NCBI GenBank assembly: GCA_015680685.1 | Contig: MNCI01006577.1 | Span: forward strand, 534,804-557,566 | DNA: 22,763 bases | Direction of reading: 5' to 3' | DNA from: Gnetum montanum | Lineage: Eukaryota; Streptophyta; Gnetopsida; Gnetales; Gnetaceae | Shown here: positions 1 through 9,028 of the stretch, piece after piece | Position numbering within the stretch: position 1 is the stretch's first letter | Layout of the letters: the number at the start of each line of letters is the position of its first letter | Notes under the pieces: model-generated | Seen by the model: the letters and a program-made list of their open reading frames with translations, nothing else | What the model was told of the DNA's origin: nothing | The model's database searches: none | Translations under genes and position numbers: made by a program

Positions 1-2391
1 CCCAACATGCTCCTTCGTGCCCTTGCACGAATTGGCATGACGTAATTATACGCTGAGTACATTGCATGCGATTACAACATGAGGGACTACCATCCCACAG
101 AAGCGCAACGTCAACGGGACTTGCGGCAGGAGAGTCATTATACATCGTTGAAGGACAAAGGCCCCCATAACGCTTCACTAGTCATAAGCGAAATTAAGGG
201 TGGTGAACCTATTTTAACAGGTTCTCCATCAAATGATGTTTCCCCTCCTAACGATGGTGAGGAGGTGGGGTATCAAAACCTACACTTCACGATTCACAAC
301 CCGGGTTCTGATCCCCATGAACACCAAGTGTTCAATGAGGGAACACAAACACTTGACAAGGGCGGGCATTCAGATCGTCATCACGATCGGAGCCGTAGCC
401 ACCGAAGAGAAGGTAAGAAACACTGTCATGGCAATGGTTCCTCTTCTTCTTCACCTTCATCACATCATTCACCCTCTCCTTCTACATTAGGACGTAGTCA
501 CAAGGAGCACAACCATGATGACAAGGGTAAGCAAGATGAGAACCCTCGACGAGAGAGTCAAGAACAAGGACGAGGGCATTCTAGAGAGTCAAGGCATAGA
601 AGGAAAAGTAGGGAACCACGTAGGCATCACAGACGTCATGAGAGAGATGACCATGACGAACCCCTACTAGCAACCTGGAGTATGTTAGACATTACGGAGG
701 CTGTGAGAATACCTACAAGGCACCAAAAAGATAGTTGGATCAAGAGACTAGACATGAATAATATCCCACGATTTGAGGGGAGAAAAAATGCTGATCCGTA
801 GAATCACTTACAGGCATTCCACGATGCCTGCGCCTTGCAGAATATTGAAAATGAGTGGAAAAAGTTAAAGCTGTTCCCTAGGACACTCATAAAAGAAGCA
901 GAGAGTTAGTACCCGTCCTTAGAACCAGAATCCATTAGACGGTGGAGTACGATGCTAGAACTGTTTAACAATAAATACCAAACGTACTCCAGAGTGTCCA
1001 ACTTGTGTAAGCAGATCCAAGGATGGAAGTAGGGTAATCATGAACCCTTAGATGCTGCCATGGGCCGATATTATGCATTATCACATCATTGCCCGAGCCA
1101 TGGCTACGTACAACAGGATCAACTCCGCCACCTTGTAGATGGGCTAAGACATGAAACCAGGAGAACCCTTGGGACATATGCCCAAGAGAGATTATCTGAA
1201 CTTAGGTCCCATGAAGTTCATAGATTATTGGAACAAGTAGCTAAGGAAGAAGGGGAGCTAAAAAAAAGAGAAAGCGCGGAAGAGTATAACCGTGATCCTT
1301 CCCTCCGAAAGAGGGGAGTAAGATTTTGTGAGGAAGAGGATGAGTCACCACTCAAGGAGTTGGTGAATAGAAAGACCTTGCCGCTTCAAAAGTTAACAAC
1401 CGAAGTGTCAGCTAAGGTAGATCAAATGTGGGACTCCTTAGACAGTAGATTCGAAACCGTTTTAAAAATCGTAGAGGAGTCTAAAGAGCGAAGTAGTGAC
1501 CATGATAAGAAAAAGAGGAGAGATTCAAATCATGAACGTAACAAGGGTAAGGTAAAAATGACTACCACCAATGAGGTTGTGGATTCCAATACGGATGATG
1601 ACGGTGGATGTGATATATGCCAGTATGACCATCCTAAGGGATGTTGCCCAATAATTTCACATCTGCAAGAGTTCGAGGTGTATGCACTCAACCCAAGACT
1701 TAACAAACAGCAAGCACCCTGAAGGTTACCTTATCCCCAAGGTAACCCAAGGCAGTTCCACCAACCCATAATGTATTATCCAAGTGGAACTCTGCCACAA
1801 CTTATCGAGCAACACCAGCAGTGGCAATACCCACAGTCATGGGGGATGCCACCACCTAGGCAACAATACCCTTACCAGCAACTAGATCCATATGGCTATT
1901 ATGTGCAGCAACCGGTTTCTCCAAGTGACTCTGTCAGTCACACGACTCCACAATGGCACTACCAAGTTTGGGAGTTATTTAAGACTCCCTCTCCTAGAAG
2001 AGACACTCTACATGCATACCATCCTCCGAATCCATCTACACCCCTTACGTCGATAGTTCTGCTACCACCCGCTCCAACGATGCAAGGGGAACTCCCCACT
2101 CAACCGCAGCAACGTAATGCTACGCGAGCTGTAAACCTTCAACCCACTGTTGGTTCTAACAACCGTACAAAGAGAAGACCTTTCTTTAGGACCAATAGTC
2201 CAAACAAGCTCTCACAACCACAAGTGGTTGAGTCTATGACTACCCCTCCATCAAGTAAGGCTTCGGAGCTCCTTTCAAACCAACAACAGAGCTCAACACA
2301 TACCGTCACTGACTGGATAAAGGTGGGCCACCTTCCCAGAAAACTATCTGAACCCCGGAAGTCCCTTAATCTACCTCCAAGTCACTGGTAA
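1..2391 (+). pseudogene. gag polyprotein of copy A, 5'-truncated by the window and broken by in-frame stops
   Basis: One reading frame (codons starting at base 1) runs from base 1 to 2391 with stops at 43 (TAA), 799 (TAG), 907 (TAG), 1030 (TAG) and 1720 (TGA). Order: an N-terminal segment; an Arg/Ser/His-rich low-complexity tract (about 360-655); a capsid-like retrotransposon-gag domain (about 660-1260) with FHDACALQNI and the SLEPESIRRW type helix; a Lys/Glu-rich linker; a zinc-knuckle-like C-x2-C-x3-H-x3-C-C motif (1612-1650); and a Pro/Gln/Tyr-rich C-terminus (1720-2391). Copies B and C translate to the same landmarks. At stop 799 copy C keeps glutamine, at stop 907 B and C keep tryptophan, and at stop 1720 copy C has arginine, so these stops are lesions explained by C-to-T or G-to-A changes. 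Gag would form the virus-like particle and package RNA. Identity as gag is firm; exact domain edges are not. Confidence 0.85.
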
Positions 2392-3072
2392 TGAACCACG
2401 TAAGGCTCTTCTCGACTCAAGTTCTGGAGTCAACTTAATATCGAAAGAAATGTATAAAGCTTGGAACCTGCCTCCACTCAAGAAGAGCAATATTCAATTA
2501 AAGCTGGCTGACCAGTCCATCATTGTCCCCTTGGGACTTGTGGAGGACATTGTTACCACTGTGTGTGGTTGGTCATACCCAGCTAATTTCTAGTGATTGA
2601 AGTCAACAATAACAAAGGGAACTTCCCAATCATAATGGGGAGGGCATGGCTCAGCACCATCAACGCATGCCTAGGAATCTGCGATCTTTCCCTGAAAATA
2701 TCTAAGGAAAAAATTTATGGAAAGATCAAGAAGAAGAAAGTTTCATGCATCACATACAGTGATACAGAGGATGATGACATACAGGAATGCTCAGCATCTC
2801 CTGTATGCAATCGGTGTGTCCAGGAAACTCAGATACAAAGGTGCCTGTATGTAGCAACCACACAACAAGAAAACACCCAGTGGTTGACAGCTAATCAAGA
2901 GAACAACCCACCAATATGCATGGAACTAACTGGGGGAACAACTTGCAACCAAAACGAAAGCATAGATACATTGGAATATGAGTGTTACCAGCTTCCAACC
3001 CTTAATCTAAAAACATCAATTGGGAGAAGTTGGACACTTTTAAAAAATTCAAACAAACGTTCATTATTTTAG
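2340..3072 (+). pseudogene. retropepsin-like aspartic protease of copy A, frameshifted
   Basis: The N-terminal half is readable in the second frame from about 2340 to the TAG at 2591-2593. It includes the catalytic-type motif ALLDSSSGVNLIS, with Asp then Ser-Ser-Gly where Asp-Thr/Ser-Gly is expected, about 2412-2446. The second half is in the first frame from about 2587 to 3072, with the flap-distal motif IIMGRAWLSTINA, the equivalent of ILGRPFLR in other retropepsins. A one-base loss near 2584-2587 explains the break. Gag and the first protease half are also in different frames. In copy C the zinc-knuckle region and the protease piece are in the same frame, which argues that the offset in A is another indel and not programmed shifting, although C is itself damaged. 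After the protease the frame continues about 120 codons of Lys/Asn/Gln-rich, unrecognised sequence and stops, with no reverse transcriptase. Protease would process gag; this copy cannot encode it intact. Confidence 0.78.
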
Positions 3073-4986
3073 ATCTCTCCCTTTCAATTCAGTCATGGGG
3101 GAGATGAACACCTATGCTGATCATTTGAGGCCCTCAGTTTCTTTTTAAGTTTTTGTTTTACACATTTTTGCTTTACAATTTCTTTAACTTTTCTCGTTTT
3201 TGTTTTACAACATCGTTTATACGTTTTCATTTCTTTGTGTGTGTGTGTGTTATCCATTTTGTTAAGTTTGTTACTTAATAAGTGCTCTAAAGATGGTATG
3301 AACTGTACTCCATTGATTGTTAATGTTTGGTTTTTACCTTTAAGTTACGATATTGATACTAAGGTATGGTTCTTTTGATATAGCAGGCAATGAGTTCACA
3401 TCACCCACACATCCATAAAATTCTATGGTTTCTCTTGGCTTGGAACTGTACGGTCCCTTTTCTTCAAAATAATAAAAACTATAAACGAATCGGTGATTGG
3501 GTATTTCTCAAACTAAGGAAGGACTCAAGGATTGAAAAGGGTGTGACTTCAAGGGGATTTGATGCACTTTTGCTGGCCATTATCTTGGGTGCTTAGATGT
3601 TTTCTTCTTGAGTTCTCTTACCGTTTTGGCGTTACCCAATTATCGGGAAGCTGAGTAAATAAAAATAATAATTCTTTGCATGGTGTGGTTCCCACACAAA
3701 AACATAAAAAAGAACAGTGAGAATTCAAAGCACACCCCTTAGAAGAAATAATCATTTGGGCTACAAGCACTGGTTATGGAACTAAAATAAACATGTTCCC
3801 TCTAACTAGGGCCCTTCTCGCTTCCTATTCTCTCCTTCTTCATTTCATCGGAATGGTGCTGGCTCTTTGGTGAAGGCATTCTTGTTACTTCAAGTGGATG
3901 GATGGGCCGAGTGTATTGATGCGAAATCATTGGATGTGATTTGTTTGAGGCCGGACTTGGAATGGGATCTACTAAGTCATATTAACCACTAACACAAAAG
4001 GGGCTATACACCACCTTGTTCTTGAGATTCCATTCCATTCTCTTCTTTCCATCCTTCTTTCCCCTTCTATCACCTCATTGCCGGTTGTATCAGTAGTCTA
4101 TATCTTGGTGGGTGCATTTTTTTCTTTTTGGTAAATTCTTATGGTTAAGACTTTAACTCTTGTTCCAAATGACAATCCCAGAGCCTACAAACTCTTTGAA
4201 TGTGGGTTTGTCATGGCATTAAGGGAATGAGCCTGCTTTGGGGAGGATCCATTGGCATTCCTATTTGGTGCATACGTTAATTTCTTTTCTTTAAACATTG
4301 CTGCAATCGCCATTTATTTCGTTCATTTCCATCTTTGACATCCCTTTTTATTGGCATTTCTGTTGTCTCTTTTTCCTCATCCTTCTTATTCCTTATCTTT
4401 TTCCATTCTCTCGCTACCGGAGGTTAGCAATTAGTCATGGGGGTCCTGGTCCAATTTTTTCGATTTTCTCCTAACCCCTACACCTTGGGTATTCATCATT
4501 CGTATATCTCCAGAATCTGCATCAGCCATACCACAACTCAGCCAATGGACCTTACACTGAGGCAAGGTATCAACTGCATTGTGATTTGTATACCCTTGCT
4601 AATATAAGACTATGTTGTGTGTATAGATGGAAATCATACAACAACGGATTGGACCTGGAGGAAACACTTGGAATGGATCAGTGTTGAAATAGCTATGCAA
4701 GGAGCAAGATCGATGGCGTGCTTATGGATGGACAACAAAAGGCGCAATCTTGGCATTGGCAGCAACAAACTTCTTCTCTCTTTCTCTTTCTCTCCCAACT
4801 ACCAAATAAGGCTAGACGTCAATTGTATAAAGTGTTCACTCTTGTTGTCGTGAACACCAGTTTTGTCATGTTCTATAATGATGATCCGTTCACATGTCAT
4901 CCCATTCACCATTAGTTCCATTCAAGTCAATAATCCCATACCTGCCCAATATTTTGTAAGGAACTCGAGGACTAGTTTTTATTCAA
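3073..4986 (+). other. long non-coding 3' internal region of copy A
   Basis: About 1.9 kb lies between the protease frame and the 3' polypurine tract. No conserved pol motif (YXDD-type reverse transcriptase, RNase H, HHCC/DDE integrase) or chromodomain is readable in any frame I followed. The longest open stretches, at 3390-3596, 4617-4853 and 4718-4915, are under 80 codons and resemble nothing I know. The region starts very T-rich (about 3130-3260), carries a (TG)n run and contains two further copies of the core TCATGGGGG (3093-3101 and 4435-4443) that matches the terminal polypurine tract. An env-like remnant of Athila type cannot be excluded but I see no positive evidence for one. Confidence 0.6.
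3236..3250. repeat. (TG)n microsatellite
   Basis: An uninterrupted run of alternating T and G of 15 bases lies inside the T-rich 3' region of copy A. Confidence 0.9.
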
Positions 4987-4997
4987 TCATGGGGGTA
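4987..4997 (+). promoter_or_regulatory. polypurine tract and LTR boundary of copy A
   Basis: The sequence TCATGGGGGTA, preceded by a T-rich stretch, lies immediately before the LTR start TGATGGGACGCG. That is the position and composition expected of the primer for plus-strand DNA synthesis. The 3' LTR placement is confirmed because copy D begins with nearly the same bases (TGATGAGACGCG) but has no polypurine tract in front of it. Confidence 0.75.
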
Positions 4998-5006
4998 TGA
5001 TGGGAC

Positions 5007-5091
5007 GCGATATCGCATGGGCCGCAATATCACATCCTTCCCTGCGATATCGTGTACGCGATATCGCAGTCCGTCGCCAGTTCTATAAATA
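5007..5091 (+). promoter_or_regulatory. U3 promoter of copy A: four GCGATATCGC-type palindromes and a TATA box
   Basis: Ten-base palindromes of the type GCGATATCGC start at 5007 (perfect), 5024 (GCAATATCAC), 5044 (GCGATATCGT) and 5058 (perfect), with spacings of 17, 20 and 14 bp. TATAAATA follows at 5084-5091, 16 bp after the last palindrome. The same array, with two more sites, precedes the TATA box of copy D, and a mutated version with identical spacing is in copy B. The position makes it the likely core promoter and proximal enhancer of the element. What binds it is unknown. Confidence 0.75.
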
Positions 5092-5259
5092 AGAGGCGGC
5101 TCTCCCTTATTTCTCCATCTAGATCTAGACCTTAGCCAAACTCTTGCCATTTTTCCATTCCAGAGTTAGAATAATTTCCATGTGCTCGCAGTAAGAGTCC
5201 CAAAGTGAACGGATCTTTATTCGAGCAATTTTGTACCTGAGCACACGATTGTATACGAC

Positions 5260-5265
5260 AATAAA
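5260..5265 (+). terminator. poly(A) signal in the LTR of copy A
   Basis: AATAAA lies about 170 bp downstream of the TATA box, as expected for the end of the R region. Copy B has CAATAAG at the matching place (about 17325). This is a position-based assignment. Confidence 0.5.
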
Positions 5266-6686
5266 GGCAAACTTTTGGATAAACCTTGCAGTGCATGGAC
5301 TAAGCTAAATAGGACTTTAATTACTGTTAATTGTTTAAATTCTTTCTTAAGGAATTAATCTCTCTCAACCCTCAACTCTCATAGTTAAGTGCATTCAGTA
5401 CGACCGCTTCGAGCATGTGTGTTACGCTTGGTAATCCCAGTAACGAATAGTGTTTGGTAATCCCAGTAGCATTGCATTGGTTCAGGGTGTGAAACGGCAA
5501 GTGGGAACGGATATTGATGCTAGGATAATTAAGGCTTAGTTAGTTAAAGTTAGTTACTTAGTTTCTTCACCTTTTCCCTCTTAGCATAGGCAATAAAAGC
5601 ATAAAAGATATAAAAATCACATGCCTCAAGCTTACTTAACCATACAACCGTGACAAATACAAGTAAGCTTGGGAGGACAACGATTGATTAACCTTAGGTG
5701 TTCCATAAGGCATGTAGGCACTTAGTATGTGGAGTTCGACCGGATCGCGCGTGTAACGCTCGTATTCGTATGGTTGAGTGTAGGGGTACCTCGCCACTTA
5801 TCAAAATACAATTAGCTTGACATTAAACCAAGTTGAACATTGATTAAACTAGTATTAAGATATCCTTTATCTCATATTTGATGACCTTCAAAAGACGGTG
5901 TTCATTCCAACATTCCCGTGCTTGACATGGGGCCATGGATTTTAAATTTTTCTACAACTAGGGCTTAGAGTCCTATGATCATCAATTATCAATTATTGAG
6001 ACAACTAACACTTGGGTGCATGATGAGACTACTGATTTATTAGTTGTGAGATTTAGTAGATAAGTTATAATAGAAAACTATTGTCAATCCTTTACTTACC
6101 TCAACAAGTTTGCCAATGTACTTTGGTTGAGTTACCAAGATGTGTTGCTTTATTTACCATTAAGGTAGAATATATATTTCTATTGCTAAAGCTAATAAGG
6201 ATTATTGTTGTTGTCATTTTTATATATTTTTTTTCTTAGATCTAGTTTTATTTCCTTTTTATTTAGCATAGATAGAGGTAATTTATTTTTATTTTTATTT
6301 AAGTACCATTCTTCTTGTTAAATCTCCACCTTCTATTTTGATATCCAAAATTATTGATATGTCATTAGGAAAAACAAACTTGCCATTTCCAATCTTTACA
6401 TTTTAATTAAAACGTTTTTCCAACAAAGACAATAAAACCTTGCAAAAAGTAAGGAAGGCCTTTTAATTTTAGCTTGAAAGGCAATTGTGTCAAATATTTC
6501 TTATATAATAGGATGCGGTGAAAATTTTGAAACAAAATATTAATGTTGCACGATGTCAATGATGAGTTTGTCGAGAGCGAAGGATTGTCAGCTCTACAAT
6601 TTCCGTTTTCATGCTAGCAATGCAGCAGGGTCTATGCGGAATGATGATTTTTTTCTGCTAGTGAAAGCATAGCAAAATTTGCAGCC

Positions 6687-6714
6687 ATCCCACTACCATA
6701 ATCCCACTACCATA
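6687..6714. repeat. 14-bp perfect tandem duplication
   Basis: ATCCCACTACCATA occurs twice in direct succession (6687-6700 and 6701-6714). It is a simple local duplication with no associated gene. Confidence 0.9.
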
Positions 6715-6853
6715 ATCGATAATGTTACTAAAGTTTCAGTTGTCTTATTAGCAGTTATGCATTCATGTTAATGAAGCTTTTAAGGTTTTCCTTTTCCTTT
6801 TTTATGAATGATGTTATTGGTTACGATTTGTGTGTATAGATGCAAGGCATAAG

Positions 6854-7144
6854 ATGGAGGAAGTCAAAAGAGGTTGGAACCCAAACACACCAAAGGAAGA
6901 GAACCCCAAAAGACAAAAACTGATGGTGGATGAGAAGGAGCAAAGGGGGAGAGGATGGGAGGATCATCAACATGAGAATTAGAGGAAGGCAGCTTCTAGG
7001 AAGACTACAAACTCCTAGAGTTCAATGAACCAAAATTTTCTTTACAATCCTCAATCATCTCAGGTCCCTTTCCCAAAACCCGAGTCTATACCCTTTTCTA
7101 TCTCAGCTTCTTTCATTTCTTTCCTAAATTTGTTCAAATCACTC
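6854..7144 (+). other. possible degraded coding remnant, unidentified
   Basis: From the ATG at 6854 one frame encodes 42 residues rich in Lys, Glu, Arg and Pro, hits TAG, then stays open apart from one more TAG until stops near 7141. Just upstream (about 6780-6840) is a pyrimidine-rich stretch ending TGTGTATAG, which resembles a splice acceptor. The base composition differs from the surrounding AT-rich DNA. I recognise no domain. It may be a decayed exon, a transposon piece or chance. Confidence 0.2.
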
Positions 7145-8972
7145 TAGCCAAAGGAGTAAAAACTCAAAGTAGAATTGTATTTCAACAAAGCATTTTTTGC
7201 CAGATTACCAGACTTGCTAAAGGAGGTCTATCTTTTGGAGGTTTGGGCTAGTAAACAATAACAAAAAGCTATGCTCTTAGCAAATAAGATCATAAGCTCA
7301 ATTTTGAGGTAAGTTCCAATTCATTAGCTTTTCTTTATTAGCTTTTATGTTTTATTTTCCTTTTTCTCTCTTTTTTATTTCTATAATGCTACAATTTCAA
7401 TTCATGATCAAGTTATGAACTTTGTCATATCATTTTCTATTTTTTCATCTCCAACTTTGTCCAAAAGAAAATGGTATTTTAAAGATTTCTCTAAATATAT
7501 TCAGTTTAACAAAGTTTTGTTTTTTTATTTGGATCTGATCTACTTAGCTTTCTACACATTTGATTTACAGTGTCATCACATTAAAATATAATTTTCATTT
7601 CTAAAATAAAACTTGCAATTATTTATAAGTACACATAGTATCCCACTTGTTAACTTAGATCAAATTTCAAAATTTTTAAGTTTACACTATCATTGCTCAG
7701 CTAAGACTCTTCCTGGGTTTCATACCTATATGGGAGATACCCTAGGTGATAGTCTCTTTAAACAAGTTGATTTAGAGGGTGTTGCTTGTAATCCAATTTC
7801 ATGTATCAATAGACAACTTTCACAGATTTAATATTTTCCTTGACTACCTTTAAGATAAGTAATGTAATGGCTATGATAAAGTTAAGGGTTTCCTTTTTGG
7901 ATAAAGAAAACTCAAAGTCCTATTGGCTAATCAATGTCATGGGTAGTGAGATCATCAAAGTAGACTGTTCAAAGTTGTAATGGATGCAACCAACTATTTT
8001 TTGTCATGCTCTACACTTTGAGCAAAGTTGTAAAGTTGTAAGTTAAATGTAATGTAAGTAGTCATAATAATGGATAAAACTGAAGACTTTTATGTTGAAT
8101 GTGATGTAATTGGTCCTAAGAATGAAACAAAAGACATATCATAATCATACAAATCCTCCATTGGTTCTAGTGGACTTTTAGCCTACTTTTTGTTTTGTTT
8201 TGTTTTTCTTTTAAATTTAAAATCAAATACTTTCTTATTGTATTTTAAAACACTTCTTATAACTTATAATTTACTAATTTATAATAACTAAATCTAATAA
8301 ATTAAATAATGGTAATAACTTCATATTTCATATAGCTTTAATAATTTAATTTAAAGTTGTTACATGCAACTCAATAAGTGATTTGTAAATAATAACATTA
8401 AATTGTTATTCTTAACCTAAATGATACAATCTATTTATTAAATTTTGTATGCTCTATTTGATATTATGCTTTATGCTTAATCATAGATCTTTTATATATT
8501 TAATGGTTGAATATTGAAATGCAACTACTTCTAGAATTTTTGTAATTATTATATTATTATGAATATTTGATTAAGCATATTTTATTATATACTATGCACA
8601 TAAGATTATATAACACTATGTTAATGAGCATTTGTCCTTATCCCAGTCATACCATTAATAACTTTTCATCGTCAAATTGAAAATTTAAGTTTTTTTTAAT
8701 TAAAACTAAATATATATTAAAATATCTTTCTTCATAAAGTGCCTTTGAAATGATATCATGCTTAAGATCTGTCTACTTAGAAACAAATCATTTTAATTTT
8801 TCTAACTTAAATAGCATTATTTGTATCAAAATTTTGATTACAATATACAAAAATTTATAAGTATTATTCAAAGTATCACTATTACCAACATAAATGATTA
8901 GTAAAATAATATAGCTTTTAAAAACATTTAATTTTATTTGGTCTAAATGGATCCTATAAAAAATTCAATTAG

Positions 8973-9028
8973 ATATTTATGTCAAATAGGACATGTAGAT
9001 ATATTTATGTCAAATAGGACATGTAGAT
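8973..9028. repeat. 28-bp perfect tandem duplication
   Basis: The unit ATATTTATGTCAAATAGGAC plus ATGTAGAT occurs at 8973-9000 and again, identical, at 9001-9028. The absence of differences implies a recent duplication in otherwise degenerate DNA. Confidence 0.92.

Larger units (their letters stand above)
1..5803 (+). mobile_element. LTR retrotransposon copy A (Ty3/gypsy-type, gag-protease only), left end outside the window
   Basis: Order seen: gag, retropepsin, a long non-coding 3' stretch, a polypurine tract (4987-4997) and a complete 3' LTR (4998-5803). Gag before protease, the retrotransposon-gag-like capsid, the zinc-knuckle-like motif and a DSSG/MGRAWL-type protease identify an LTR retroelement. 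Relatives B and C in this window carry a tRNA-Asp-like primer-binding site, which in plants is typical of Athila/Tat-type gypsy elements (family knowledge). The 5' LTR and gag start lie left of base 1; by comparison with copy C a little over 100 gag codons are missing. Reverse transcriptase, RNase H and integrase motifs are not visible between 3072 and 4986, so the copy is either internally deleted or belongs to a non-autonomous gag-only family. Several stops and frameshifts make it inactive, but many CpGs survive in its LTR, so it is younger than B and C. Confidence 0.88.
4998..5803 (+). repeat. 3' LTR of copy A (806 bp, TG...CA)
   Basis: The LTR starts TGATGGGACG right after the polypurine tract and ends in CACTTATCA. 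The end is set by comparison with copies B and C. All three share the stretch around TATGGTTGAGTGTAGGGG, and then in B and C a primer-binding site follows the CA, whereas in A unrelated flanking DNA follows. U3 is very short: the TATA box is only 86 bp from the LTR start, so U3 is about 115-120 bp. A poly(A) signal at 5260-5265 suggests R of roughly 150-170 bp and U5 of about 500 bp. Internal landmarks colinear with B include TTCGAGCAT and the paired GGTAATCCCAGTA motifs (about 5406-5470). The expected target duplication, AAATA at 5804-5808 if 5 bp long, cannot be checked because the left end is missing. Confidence 0.85.

Noticed and set aside
3390-3596. Possible env-like ORF in the 3' region of copy A
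   Set aside because: Only 68 codons, with one short hydrophobic stretch and no signal peptide or coiled-coil pattern; not enough to call.
4987-5803. Copy A's LTR as a separate solo LTR insertion
   Set aside because: A polypurine tract directly precedes it and gag-protease of the same family lies upstream in the same orientation, so it is the 3' LTR of element A.
7613-7831. A 72-codon plus-strand open frame
   Set aside because: It starts without ATG, matches nothing I recognise, and has no splice or promoter context.
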